A stretch of DNA of 64,000 nt, taken from Bin87 sp965203985 (GTDB taxonomy: Bacteria > Chloroflexota > Dehalococcoidia > Lucifugimonadales > UBA3495). The stretch spans positions 62,001 through 126,000 of the forward strand of contig CBDBDS010000003.1 of NCBI GenBank assembly GCA_965203985.1. The letters run 5' to 3'. Position 1 is the stretch's first letter. The number at the start of each line of letters is the position of its first letter. The position numbers and the translations under genes were made by a program. Under the pieces are notes generated by a model. It searched no databases. It was given only the letters and a program-made list of their open reading frames with translations, and was not told the origin of the DNA. Positions 42,937 through 50,968 of the stretch are shown one piece after another.

Positions 42937-43764
42937 GTGACTAAGATGACAACCCAGACCGCCATTCGCCCGGACCGTATTGCTGCCAAGTTCTCGTCGA
43001 TCAAAGCCGAGGGCCGACCCGGTCTCGTCGTGTTCGTCACGATCGGCCACCCCTACAAGGACGCCGCGCTGGACGTCGTGCCGCGACTGGTCGAGGCCGG
43101 CGCGGACGCCATTGAGTTGGGCATTCCGTTCAGCGATCCCATCGGCGAAGGTCCAGTGATCCAGGCTTCCAGCTACGTGGCCTTGCAAAACGGGGTAACC
43201 GCCCGGGACTGCCTCAATACCGCGGCTGCCCTGCGGCCCCTCGTCGGCGATACGCCGCTCATTTTGATGGGGTACTACAACCCGGTCATGTCCTTCGGCC
43301 TGAAGGAATTTGCGGCTGCGTGTTCCGAAGCCACCGTGGATGGCTTAATCATCGTTGACCTGCCGAGTTCGGAGGCGGAGGCGCTGGTTGCGGAACTCGA
43401 CCCCTACGGTGTCCGCCTGATACCCCTGCTGGCGCCAACCAGCACCGATGAGAGCATCGAGCGTTCGGTCTCGCTGGGCGGCGGGTTCGTCTACTGCACC
43501 AGCGTGGTGGGGATCACCGGCGCGCGTTCCGAATTGTCCCATCGCGGCCTGGACCTGGTCGACCGGGTTCGGGAGCGGACGGATCTCCCCGTCACGGTCG
43601 GGTTCGGCATCTCTAGCCGGGAGCACGTGCTGGATGTTGGCAAACGCGCCGACGCCGCAGTCGTCGGCAGTCTGCTGGTGCGCGCCCTGTCCGACGGCCC
43701 CGATGAACAGGCGGCGGAACGCGGTGCCAGCGTCGTCGCCGAACTGGCGGGACGGACCCTTTAG
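42937..43764 (+). CDS. trpA: Tryptophan synthase alpha chain, Asp60-to-Glu variant
   Basis: A 275-residue TIM barrel: GLVVFVTIGHP, GADAIELGIPFSDP with the catalytic Glu49 equivalent, NPVMSFGLKEF, LVAELDPYGVRLIPLLAPTS and GFVYCTSVVGITGAR. The strongly conserved ADGP after FSDP reads GEGP, so catalytic Asp60 is Glu. No trpB is adjacent. GTG 42937 or ATG 42946 could be the start; neither has a clear RBS. The following gene is DAHP synthase behind an attenuator. Confidence 0.85.
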   Translation: MTKMTTQTAIRPDRIAAKFSSIKAEGRPGLVVFVTIGHPYKDAALDVVPRLVEAGADAIELGIPFSDPIGEGPVIQASSYVALQNGVTARDCLNTAAALRPLVGDTPLILMGYYNPVMSFGLKEFAAACSEATVDGLIIVDLPSSEAEALVAELDPYGVRLIPLLAPTSTDESIERSVSLGGGFVYCTSVVGITGARSELSHRGLDLVDRVRERTDLPVTVGFGISSREHVLDVGKRADAAVVGSLLVRALSDGPDEQAAERGASVVAELAGRTL

Positions 43765-43828
43765 GGTTCGTCGTGATCATCCTTTGTCGCCTGCCGCGGT
43801 AACTCCCGAATTGTCGGAATCATGCCCG

Positions 43829-43857
43829 TTGACAACGCAACGCGACGGGAGTAGGAT
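43829..43857 (+). promoter_or_regulatory. Sigma-70-type promoter of the aroG leader
   Basis: TTGACA at 43829-43834, a 17-base spacer and TAGGAT at 43852-43857. The predicted start of transcription, about 43863-43866, falls just before the leader-peptide ATG. Confidence 0.7.
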
Positions 43858-43867
43858 TTTCGTCGAA

Positions 43868-43972
43868 ATGAGTACCGCCTGCCGCCAAATCGTCCCCGGG
43901 TATTATCGCCCCTTCTACTTTTACGCTTACCGCAGCACGGCCAGCGTAAACCCGGTGTTGGAAGCCCGATAA
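43868..43972 (+). CDS. Tyr/Phe-rich leader peptide of the aroG attenuator
   Basis: A 34-codon ORF whose residues 11-21 read GYYRPFYFYAY: five Tyr and two Phe codons in ten. It ends 23 bases before a strong intrinsic terminator upstream of DAHP synthase. This is the classic layout of amino-acid attenuation: ribosome stalling at Tyr/Phe codons, when charged tRNA is scarce, would let transcription continue into aroG. The ATG is only a few bases from the predicted transcript start, so translation would be leaderless or nearly so. I could not draw a convincing antiterminator by eye. Confidence 0.75.
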   Translation: MSTACRQIVPGYYRPFYFYAYRSTASVNPVLEAR

Positions 43973-43995
43973 AACTTGGTGACAACCACTTTGGC

Positions 43996-44030
43996 AGGAC
44001 TTCAGCCGGACGGAGGCTGAAGTCCTTTTT
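43996..44030 (+). terminator. Attenuator terminator before aroG
   Basis: A perfect 12-bp stem (AGGACTTCAGCC with GGCTGAAGTCCT), seven-base loop and TTTTT. It stands 50 bases before the aroG start and after the leader peptide, so it ends the leader transcript by default. Confidence 0.88.
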
Positions 44031-44079
44031 GTTGGTAATGTCGGCCCCCGCATCCGGTACCGTCAGGAGGACAAAAACG

Positions 44080-45153
44080 ATGGCAATCTCACCGGCAAAA
44101 GACGTGAACGTGATGAGCAACAACGCATTGATTCAACCGTCCGAACTGGAAGCCCGAATTCCCCTTACCGCCAGGGCAGAGGAAATTGTGCTCGACAGCC
44201 GGCGACAACTCGAGGACGTGCTCAACGGCGACGACGAGCGCTTTGCCGTCATCGTCGGCCCCTGCTCCATTCACGATAAATCCGGCGCGCTGGATTACGC
44301 AGCCCGCCTCAAGCCCCTCGCCGACCGGCTCAGCGACCGCATGATGATCGTGATGCGCGTGTACTTTGAAAAGCCGCGCACCACCGTCGGTTGGAAGGGC
44401 CTGATCTACGACCCCAACCTCAACGACACCTACCAGATCGAGGACGGTCTGCATCGCGCTCGCCAACTGCTGCTTGAGATCGCCGAAACCGGCCTGAGCT
44501 CCGCCACCGAATTCCTCGACCCCATCGTGCCCCAGTACGTCGCCGACCTGGTCACCTGGGCGGCCATCGGCGCCCGCACCACCGAGAGCCAGATCCACCG
44601 TCAGATGGCTTCCGGCCTGTCGATGCCCGTCGGCTTCAAGAACGGCACCGACGGCGACCCGCAGACCGCCGTGGACGCCCTCGTCGCCGCCCGGACACCG
44701 CAGGCGTTCCTCGGTATCGACCACGATGGCCAGGCGTCCATCGTCGAGACCCGCGGCAATCCCAACTGCCACCTGGTTATGCGTGGCGGCCGCAGCGGCA
44801 CGAACTTCGACGCTCGCTCCATCGCCGCGGCCACTGACGCCCTCCGCAAGTCCGGCGCTCCCGCTCCCATAGTGGTGGACTGCAGCCACGGCAATTCCAA
44901 CAAAGACCACACGCGCCAGCGCATCGCCTTCCGCGACGTACTGGAGCAGCGGTTGGCCGGCAACTCCGACCTCATCGGCGTGATGCTCGAAAGCAACATT
45001 AACCCGGGCGCACAGAAGCTCGGCGCCGATCCGTCCGAGCTGGAATACGGCGTCTCCATCACCGACTCCTGCATCGGTTGGGACGAGACCGTGGACCTGC
45101 TTGAATGGGCCTACGAGTCGCTCGGCAGCGAGGTTGCGGTACCCGCGAATTAG
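44080..45153 (+). CDS. aroG: 3-deoxy-7-phosphoheptulonate synthase (DAHP synthase, AroF/G/H class)
   Basis: A 357-residue class I-alpha enzyme: FAVIVGPCSIHD near residue 64, MRVYFEKPRTTVGWKGLI, GARTTESQIHRQMASGLSMPVGFKNGTDG, HLVMRGG and DCSHGNSNKDH. It condenses phosphoenolpyruvate and erythrose 4-phosphate, entering the shikimate pathway. AGGAGG is ten bases before the ATG at 44080; the longer frame runs back into the terminator. Controlled by the leader described above, so Tyr/Phe-sensitive expression is predicted. Confidence 0.95.
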   Translation: MAISPAKDVNVMSNNALIQPSELEARIPLTARAEEIVLDSRRQLEDVLNGDDERFAVIVGPCSIHDKSGALDYAARLKPLADRLSDRMMIVMRVYFEKPRTTVGWKGLIYDPNLNDTYQIEDGLHRARQLLLEIAETGLSSATEFLDPIVPQYVADLVTWAAIGARTTESQIHRQMASGLSMPVGFKNGTDGDPQTAVDALVAARTPQAFLGIDHDGQASIVETRGNPNCHLVMRGGRSGTNFDARSIAAATDALRKSGAPAPIVVDCSHGNSNKDHTRQRIAFRDVLEQRLAGNSDLIGVMLESNINPGAQKLGADPSELEYGVSITDSCIGWDETVDLLEWAYESLGSEVAVPAN

Positions 45154-45183
45154 CGCCTTGCACCGCGCATCCGTCACACCCAG

Positions 45184-45212
45184 GAGGGGCGAACCGACGT
45201 TCGCCCCTCTTC
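45184..45212 (+). terminator. Hairpin terminator after aroG
   Basis: A 10-bp perfect stem (GAGGGGCGAA with TTCGCCCCTC) followed by TTCT. It is one of several similar GC hairpins at gene ends in this window. Confidence 0.6.
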
Positions 45213-45257
45213 TGATTCCTGGCGGGACGCGAACCCTTCCAGCCACTGTTACCGTGT

Positions 45258-45263
45258 TATAAT
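45258..45263 (+). promoter_or_regulatory. Possible -10 element before the GNAT gene
   Basis: An exact TATAAT lies 77 bases before the acetyltransferase start; the -35 region (about 45236-45241, CTTCCA) is weak. The interval 45213-45340 shows nothing else. Confidence 0.35.
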
Positions 45264-45340
45264 CCGGGTAATTCGCAGTATAAATTTGGCCCCCGGAAAG
45301 CCGGAAAATCATTGCCATTGCAGTTCTAGGAGGCCGGTAT

Positions 45341-45928
45341 ATGTTCCCAACAGTTAGCCTTATCTCAGACGTTTCCCGTGAAGATGTTTCCCGTATCCGC
45401 GATTGGCTGCGCGATCCCGAGGTCAGTTCGCTGTGGTACGGAACCGACGATTCCGACGGCCACGCCCTGCACATCGGCTACGCTCCCGAAGCCATTCAGG
45501 ACGCCGACGACGACACCTGGCGTCAGACATTCAATCAGGATGAAAGGCGCATCTACTCCATCTACGCCACGGATGAGGCCCATATCGGGGAGGGTCAACT
45601 GCTGGTGGAATGGCCTTTGGAAGAGGCTCAGCTTTTCATCCTGATCGGACGCAAAGACCTCTGGCACCACCACTACGGGACCTCAGCGCTGGTCACCATG
45701 TTGGACGAAGCCTTCGACAACCTCGAACTTCACCGCGTGTGGGTGGATGTCCCGGAGTACAACGAGCACGCCCTGCAGATGTTCCGGCATCTGGGGTTCG
45801 TGCTTGAAGGGCACCTTCGCCGTACGCACCGCAAGGACGGCAATTGGTACGACTCTTTCGCAATGGGTCTGCTCGTCGACGAGTACCACCGCCGCCGCGA
45901 ACGGGTCCTGGCCCAGTACACGGCGTAA
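45341..45928 (+). CDS. GNAT-family N-acetyltransferase (RimJ/RimL type)
   Basis: A 195-residue acetyltransferase: IRDWLRDPEV at the start, LFILIGRKDLWHHHYGTSAL as the acetyl-CoA loop (a degenerate Q/RxxGxG/A), LELHRVWVDVPEYNEHALQMFRHLGFVLEGHLRR, and YDSFAMGLL. Close in layout to ribosomal-protein-Ala and spermidine acetyltransferases; substrate unknown. AGGAGG precedes the ATG. Confidence 0.87.
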   Translation: MFPTVSLISDVSREDVSRIRDWLRDPEVSSLWYGTDDSDGHALHIGYAPEAIQDADDDTWRQTFNQDERRIYSIYATDEAHIGEGQLLVEWPLEEAQLFILIGRKDLWHHHYGTSALVTMLDEAFDNLELHRVWVDVPEYNEHALQMFRHLGFVLEGHLRRTHRKDGNWYDSFAMGLLVDEYHRRRERVLAQYTA

Positions 45929-45971
45929 CCCGCGTCCGAGACGGGAGAATGACCCAGACGGAGGAAGCATC

Positions 45972-46682
45972 ATGCCGGTCATAACCATCAACGGCGTCAT
46001 CGGCAGCGGCACGCTGGAGATCGGCCACCTGGTCGCCCAGAACATGGGCCTGAACTACGTTGACCGGTACATCTTCTCGGAAGCGGCCCGTCTGGTCGGC
46101 TCCCCGGTCAGTCGGCTCATCGAAAAGGAGCAGCGGGTCGTCCCGTTTCGCGAAAAGGTCGCCCGTTTCATGCAGACCGTTCTCGAACGGTCCGCCGTGG
46201 CCGGCGCCGGCGCCGAGCCCTACTTCGGCCGCGGAATCGAAATGCTCCCGGCCGAGGCGTACACCGAGTTGGTATCCGACGCCGCTTCCTCGTCCAACGT
46301 CCACGACCGGGCGTTTATCGAAGCCACTACCTCCGTGATCAAAGAGTTGGCCGGCGGCGGCGACGTCGTGATCATCGGCCGCGGCAGCAACATGATCCTG
46401 GCCGATACCCCCGGTGTCATCCACGTCGGCCTCCTCGCCCCCATGGACGTTCGTATCGACACCATGGCCAAGCGTGAGCTGTTCTCGCCCGATGAGGCGC
46501 GCGCCTACGCCGAGGACCTGGAAAACGCTCGCGTGACCTTCTACCGTAAATTCTTCCGGTCTGAGGCCAACGATCCCACCAAGTTCCACCTGATGCTCAA
46601 CATCGGTCGCATCTCCCAGAGCACCGCTGCGGAAATCATCGCTCACGCCGCCGAAGACATCACCGCAGCAGTAGCCGCCTAG
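45972..46682 (+). CDS. Cytidylate kinase-like family protein with altered P-loop
   Basis: A 236-residue protein of the cytidylate-kinase-like family: VITINGVIGSGTLEIGHLVAQNMG, YVDRYIFSEAA, VVIIGRGSNMIL and HVGLLAPMDVRID. The Walker A Lys position is Thr (GVIGSGT), so phosphate binding may be weak. GGAGG lies upstream of the ATG at 45972. Two bases before the rhomboid gene. Confidence 0.8.
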   Translation: MPVITINGVIGSGTLEIGHLVAQNMGLNYVDRYIFSEAARLVGSPVSRLIEKEQRVVPFREKVARFMQTVLERSAVAGAGAEPYFGRGIEMLPAEAYTELVSDAASSSNVHDRAFIEATTSVIKELAGGGDVVIIGRGSNMILADTPGVIHVGLLAPMDVRIDTMAKRELFSPDEARAYAEDLENARVTFYRKFFRSEANDPTKFHLMLNIGRISQSTAAEIIAHAAEDITAAVAA

Positions 46683-46684
46683 CC

Positions 46685-47512
46685 GTGCTGCCCATCTCCG
46701 ATGCCGGGCGGCATCACGGATACCTCCCGGTCGTCAATCTCGCCCTGATCGGGCTCAACTCTCTCGTATTCCTCTACGAGATCGCCATCGGTGGGTTCAG
46801 CTTCCTCTTCGGCGGAGGCGGCCTGCGGATCTTCGTTTTCTTCCTGGAGTTTGGCTTTATCCCTGCCGAACTGTCGTCGGGCCGGGGCTTTGAACTGCTC
46901 CCGCTCGGCTCCGGGGCAGTCGACATCGCATCCCCCATTCCGACCTGGGGAACGATGCTGACCTGCATGTTCATCCACGGCAGCCTGATGCACTTCATCG
47001 GCAACATGCTGTTCCTGTGGGTGTTCGGCGACAACATCGAGGCTACCTTCGGCCACGTCAAATACCTGCTGTTCTACGTCGTGGCCGGTGTCCTCGCCAC
47101 CCTTTCGCATTACGCAATCGATCCGTCGTCGCAGACCCCGCTGGTCGGCGCCAGCGGCGCAATTTCCGGCGTCATGGGCGCCTACCTCCTGCTCTACCCC
47201 CGCAACCGTATCCGTACCCTGCTGATCTACATCCTGATCACGGTCATAGAGCTCCGCGCGGTCTGGCTCCTCGTCATCTGGTTCGCGTTGCAGGCTATCC
47301 AGGGCCTGCTCTCCATCGGCGTGAGCCACGAAATCTCCACTGCCTTCTTTGCCCACATCGGCGGCTTCGTGGTCGGAGCCATCGTGGGATTGGCGGTCCG
47401 ACCCTTCCGGCGTGGCCCAGGCGGTATTTCCCGCTCCGGCGGCGGTCGGGGCCGGCGCGGAGACGATTACCAACGGCCGCCCCAGTACTGGCGCGGCCGG
47501 CGAATTGATTGA
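46685..47512 (+). CDS. Rhomboid-family intramembrane serine protease
   Basis: A 275-residue membrane protein with six hydrophobic segments: NLALIGLNSLVFLYEI; FIHGSLMHFIGNMLFLWVFGDNIE (the His-Asn of helix 2); the catalytic Ser in GASGAISGVMGAYLLLYP; and the catalytic His in FFAHIGGFVVGAIVG. A Gly/Arg-rich soluble tail ends the chain. GTG start at 46685 directly after the kinase-like gene. Confidence 0.92.
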   Translation: MLPISDAGRHHGYLPVVNLALIGLNSLVFLYEIAIGGFSFLFGGGGLRIFVFFLEFGFIPAELSSGRGFELLPLGSGAVDIASPIPTWGTMLTCMFIHGSLMHFIGNMLFLWVFGDNIEATFGHVKYLLFYVVAGVLATLSHYAIDPSSQTPLVGASGAISGVMGAYLLLYPRNRIRTLLIYILITVIELRAVWLLVIWFALQAIQGLLSIGVSHEISTAFFAHIGGFVVGAIVGLAVRPFRRGPGGISRSGGGRGRRGDDYQRPPQYWRGRRID

Positions 47513-47529
47513 TGCGGGACGGTCGGCGG

Positions 47530-47895
47530 TTACGCCATATTTGACTGCAACACTCCGAAGGCTTCGTTCAGCAACTCCGTTGCCAACGCGCGGTCGTTCG
47601 CCAACCGCCGCGCATCCAGGTTGCTGTTGTAGAAGTGGCGATGCAAGCGGCGGGCCGCGCGCCAGCTACGTTTTCGTTGGCCGATGTCGCCTGGAAAGTT
47701 GGACCGCCCCGGGATGTAACCATCGTTGAAAGATCCGCCGGCGGCGCGTCCGAAGCATTCGGCCAGCGCTCTCCCCGCGTAGTGCAGCGCGCCCCAGATA
47801 CCTTCACTGGCCAGTTGGTTTTCGTTCTCGTCAAACAGCTGGTCGGCCCGTTGCCGCAATGACCTGGCGATTGCGTAGAGTTCCTGCCAGGTCAT
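47530..47895 (-). CDS. HEPN-like helical protein, second of a pair
   Basis: A 121-residue all-helical protein: ELYAIARSLRQRADQLFDENENQLASEGIWGALHYAGRALAECFGRA, then NFPGDIGQRKRSWRAARRLHRHFYNSNL. The helix pattern and length fit HEPN or PaREP1-like domains, though the RNase motif R-x4-6-H is not clearly placed. Overlaps the preceding gene by four bases (ATGA). Confidence 0.55.
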   Translation of the reverse strand: MTWQELYAIARSLRQRADQLFDENENQLASEGIWGALHYAGRALAECFGRAAGGSFNDGYIPGRSNFPGDIGQRKRSWRAARRLHRHFYNSNLDARRLANDRALATELLNEAFGVLQSNMA

Positions 47896-48278
47896 TGGGA
47901 CGTCTCTGTCATCGCCAGCAGTTCTTCGATGAATTCCACGGCCAGATCAACGTACTTTCTGGGATCGTCGCCGGGCATGACGCCCAACTCGGAGTCGTCC
48001 AGATAATGCTCGCTGGCCATCAGGCACGCCATATAGTAGTTGGGATATTTATTGCGGTTTTCCGAGTCCAGCAACTCGACAAAATCGATGCGCTCATCCG
48101 GCGTGTCCACAGTCATCCCGCGCTTGGTGGCGGCGCAGCGCAGGGCAACCTCCGTAGCCTTCCAGATGTAGGTGGAGCCAAGCTCCAGGCGATGGGATTC
48201 ATAAGCGGCCCAGGCCCGGTTGAGGTAGTCATCGGTAATGGCGCGCGCGTCGCGCTCCGGCTCGGTTGCGGCGGACAT
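47892..48278 (-). CDS. PaREP1/HEPN-like protein, first of a pair
   Basis: A 128-residue helical protein: DYLNRAWAAYESHRLELGSTYIWKATEVALRCAATKRG matches the PaREP1-type HEPN opening, followed by DFVELLDSENRNKYPNYYMACLMASEHYLDD and VDLAVEFIEELLAM. HEPN domains are often RNases partnered with an MNT antitoxin; none is here, but the two helical genes may partner each other. Confidence 0.62.
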   Translation of the reverse strand: MSAATEPERDARAITDDYLNRAWAAYESHRLELGSTYIWKATEVALRCAATKRGMTVDTPDERIDFVELLDSENRNKYPNYYMACLMASEHYLDDSELGVMPGDDPRKYVDLAVEFIEELLAMTETSQ

Positions 48279-48417
48279 TTTTGTTGCTCCAATTGACGGG
48301 ATGGCAGGGTTCCATCACCGCAGCGCTGACCCGATTTTAACACGCGCCGCCGCTTGTTTTGCCGCCGGTCGCCGGGCCAATATACAATGAGGTCAAGGGG
48401 AAACGCGGAGGCGACAA

Positions 48418-48699
48418 ATGGACGTGAAAGAAGTTACCAAAACGGCGCGAGAGTACGTAGCCGAAGTTTTCGCTGATGAGCAAATTACCAACCTCGGACT
48501 CGAGGAGGTGGTGTACGACGTAGAATCGGAGCGATGGCGCATCACCTTCGGTTTCGCCAGGCCCTGGGACCGGCAGGGAGACATGGGCGTCCGGATGGGC
48601 TTGAAGGCCCCACGAGCCTACAAGGTCGTCAGCATTGATGACAACAATGGCCGCGTTGTGGCCCTCACCGACCGTATTCTTCCCGATGTGAAGGCCTGA
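48418..48699 (+). CDS. Small unknown protein upstream of a PIN-domain gene
   Basis: A 93-residue protein: REYVAEVFADEQITNLGLEEVVYDVESERWRITFGFARPW, then YKVVSIDDNNGRVVALTDR. A two-strand, ligand-like core without DNA-binding helix. Its TGA shares a base with the ATG of the PIN gene, so it fills the position of an antitoxin, but it does not resemble AbrB, MazE or Phd types. GGAGG precedes the ATG. Confidence 0.62.
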   Translation: MDVKEVTKTAREYVAEVFADEQITNLGLEEVVYDVESERWRITFGFARPWDRQGDMGVRMGLKAPRAYKVVSIDDNNGRVVALTDRILPDVKA

Positions 48700-49181
48700 T
48701 GCCAGTTACGGGCTTCTTGATTGACACCAACTTGCTCGTGCTGCTCGTGGTTGGCCACGTCAACCCGGATCTCATTGCCAAGCATCGGCGACTGGCCGGG
48801 TACACGTTCAGGGATTATGAGGTTCTGATTGGCCTCGTCAATTTGGTTGACCGGGTATTTTTAACTCCGAACACCCTTACCGAAGCGTCCAATTTGCTGA
48901 GCCAACACGGCGAACCCGAACGAACGCTGCTGATGGACGGCCTCCGGGCATTGATTGAGGGCAGCGACGAAATTGTTATCGCCAGCGCCCAAGCGTCAGC
49001 CAATCTGGCATTCCCAAGTCTGGGACTGACTGACGCAGTTCTGCTGGAAGCGGCAAGTGAGGAAAGGCCGCTGGTCACTGTAGATGCGCGACTATACTCG
49101 CTGGCGACAGCGAAAGGACAATATGCGGCGTGGGATTTCTTGGGTGAGCTGGAGATTGAACGAAGCAATCGGCAGGCGTAA
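48699..49181 (+). CDS. PIN-domain protein (VapC-like)
   Basis: A 160-residue PIN fold: FLIDTNLLVLLVVG with the first Asp, TLTEASNLL (Glu), LGLTDAVLLEAASE (Asp-Ala) and LVTVDARLYSLA (final Asp). The four acidic residues of the Mg-dependent RNase site are present. The insert and length are larger than usual VapC. Likely toxin-like partner of the small upstream protein. Confidence 0.78.
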   Translation: MPVTGFLIDTNLLVLLVVGHVNPDLIAKHRRLAGYTFRDYEVLIGLVNLVDRVFLTPNTLTEASNLLSQHGEPERTLLMDGLRALIEGSDEIVIASAQASANLAFPSLGLTDAVLLEAASEERPLVTVDARLYSLATAKGQYAAWDFLGELEIERSNRQA

Positions 49182-49187
49182 TCCAGT

Positions 49188-49870
49188 CTACGGCGGTGTA
49201 GCCTGTCCGTAGTTGTTGTTGCACCAGCAGGCAACGCCACCGTCGGTTTTTACCCCACAAGAATGATGGAGACCGGCGCTGACCTGTTGGAATTCTCCCG
49301 TCGGCGGTGCAGCCTCCCCGAAGCTATTGCTTCCCCAACAAAGGACGCTTCGGTCGATTTTCACGCCGCAAGTATGTCGGGAACTGGCGCTGAGTTGTCG
49401 AAATCTTTCCTCCGGCCGCCACGAAGATTCGCCATGATCATTACTGCCCCAACAGACTATAGTGCTGTTAGCCCGCGTGCCGCAGGTATAGTGTTCGCCG
49501 CTACTAAAGCTTCGGAAGCTTTCTTTGGGTGGCTCGGCTTGCCCATACTCGTTGCTGCCCCAGCAAACGACGACGCTGTCAATTTTACTCCGCAGGAATG
49601 GTTGGCCCCAGTGCTCACCTACCGGAAATCGCTCATTGGCGGTGAAGTGCGACCTTCCTCATCTTTACCCCAACAAGCAACGCCACCATCAGTTTTCAGC
49701 CCGCAGCTATGCTCTGTGCCGGCACTGACTTGGCCATAGTTATGAGTTGACGAATATCGCGCTTCCGCCGGCGGGTCTGGAAAACACCCGATGGCGGCGA
49801 GTGCCAGCACGGTCAGAAAAGTCTGGCATGCAAAGAACGGCAGCCGGAAGAACCACCGCGCCGATTCCAT
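49188..49870 (-). pseudogene. RCC1-repeat lipoprotein pseudogene
   Basis: Read on the minus strand, about 227 codons encode a lipoprotein signal (lipobox LAAIGC) and five RCC1-type repeats (SCGLKTDGGVACWGKDEEG and similar, each with VCWGSN). The frame is broken twice: a TAG at 49619-49621 where FR-Q-VS expects CAG, and a one-base deletion in an A-run (forward TTTT, 49583-49586). After the deletion the repeats read through to the stop at 49188. Four bases downstream of the BKACE gene, so possibly once in its operon. Confidence 0.8.
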
Positions 49871-49874
49871 GTCT

Positions 49875-50762
49875 TTACGCCTCCGGGTACGGGTTCAACC
49901 CCAGCATGTCCCGGGCCTGCTGCGGTGTCGCCGGCTCGCGGCCGTGCAGCCGCGCCATGGTGACCGCCCATTCGATGTACTCGGCGTTGGATCTGGGCTG
50001 CGGGTTGTTGGGCAGGAATGGACTGTCTTCCATGCCCACTCGGATATGCGCTCCCGTGGCGATGGCGATGGCGCACAATGGGAAAGTCTGGCCCATGCTG
50101 CTGTGCGCCAACCAGGTTGCATTCGGGTAGTGTTCCCGGATGGTGTCGGCGATGAGCATGTAGTTGCGTGGGGAACCCACCATGTTCAGGCGGCCGTCGC
50201 CCCAGTGCGCCCCCGGCTCTACCAGGAAGTAGCGGGAATCCCGGATGTACCCTTCCCGCATCAGGGTGATGGCGGCGTTCACGTTGCCCACGTCGTGCAC
50301 GGCCGGCTCGGGGAAAGTGCCCCGTTGGTAGCAGGCGTCCAGCGTGGCTACGATGTCTTCAAAGGAGTTAGGGCTGGTCACGGTGCGGCGCTGGCCGGTC
50401 CCCGGATCCTGCACCCACCGGGTGCCGCTGCCCAGGTTCAGCGACACCATCTCCACCGGCTGCGGGGTCTCCAGCAGGTAACGCGTCACCGCCTCCACCG
50501 GCACGTGGGCCTGTCGCGCGGTGGTGTGGTTCAGGACCAGATCGCACTGCGCCCGGATCATCGCGTCGGTCTGCGCGTACCACGCCGGGTCGTAGCTGAT
50601 GCCGCCGTCCGGCGTTCTCGCGTGGATGTGGACTATCGACGCCCCGGCTTCGTAACACCGGATTGCCTCCTGCGCCACTTCCTCCGGCGTGAACGGCACG
50701 TTGGGGTTTTGCTCCCGGCCACGACTGCCGTTGATGCATCCTTTGATGATGATAGTATCCAT
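49875..50762 (-). CDS. BKACE-family (DUF849) beta-keto acid cleavage enzyme
   Basis: A 295-residue zinc-dependent Claisen-type enzyme: IKGCINGSRGREQNP at the start, AGASIVHIHARTPDG with the HIHxR zinc motif, NHTTARQAHV, ALHDVG-like VHDVGNV and the C-terminal VGMEDSPFLPNN. Family members cleave beta-keto acids with acetyl-CoA, e.g. 3-keto-5-aminohexanoate in lysine fermentation. Substrate not determinable. Confidence 0.92.
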   Translation of the reverse strand: MDTIIIKGCINGSRGREQNPNVPFTPEEVAQEAIRCYEAGASIVHIHARTPDGGISYDPAWYAQTDAMIRAQCDLVLNHTTARQAHVPVEAVTRYLLETPQPVEMVSLNLGSGTRWVQDPGTGQRRTVTSPNSFEDIVATLDACYQRGTFPEPAVHDVGNVNAAITLMREGYIRDSRYFLVEPGAHWGDGRLNMVGSPRNYMLIADTIREHYPNATWLAHSSMGQTFPLCAIAIATGAHIRVGMEDSPFLPNNPQPRSNAEYIEWAVTMARLHGREPATPQQARDMLGLNPYPEA

Positions 50763-50968
50763 GCTTCCCGCCTGTTGCGTGATGTAATTGCTCGCGTACC
50801 GCTGTCATGGCGACCGCCAGCGACCGTTCACCGGACATTAACATGGGGCGGAAATCAGCCCGTCCCATCGGTTTGTTCGCTATGCTATCATACTGCCGGC
50901 ACGGGATTTCCGGGCCTCGCTCGCCCGTGTCAAGCCCGCATTTGACGTACCAGCCGGAGGAATAACTA

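Noticed and set aside
43765..44079. T-box or trp-type riboswitch before aroG
   Set aside because: No T-box AGGGTGGNACCGCG sequence; the Tyr/Phe leader peptide explains the terminator better.
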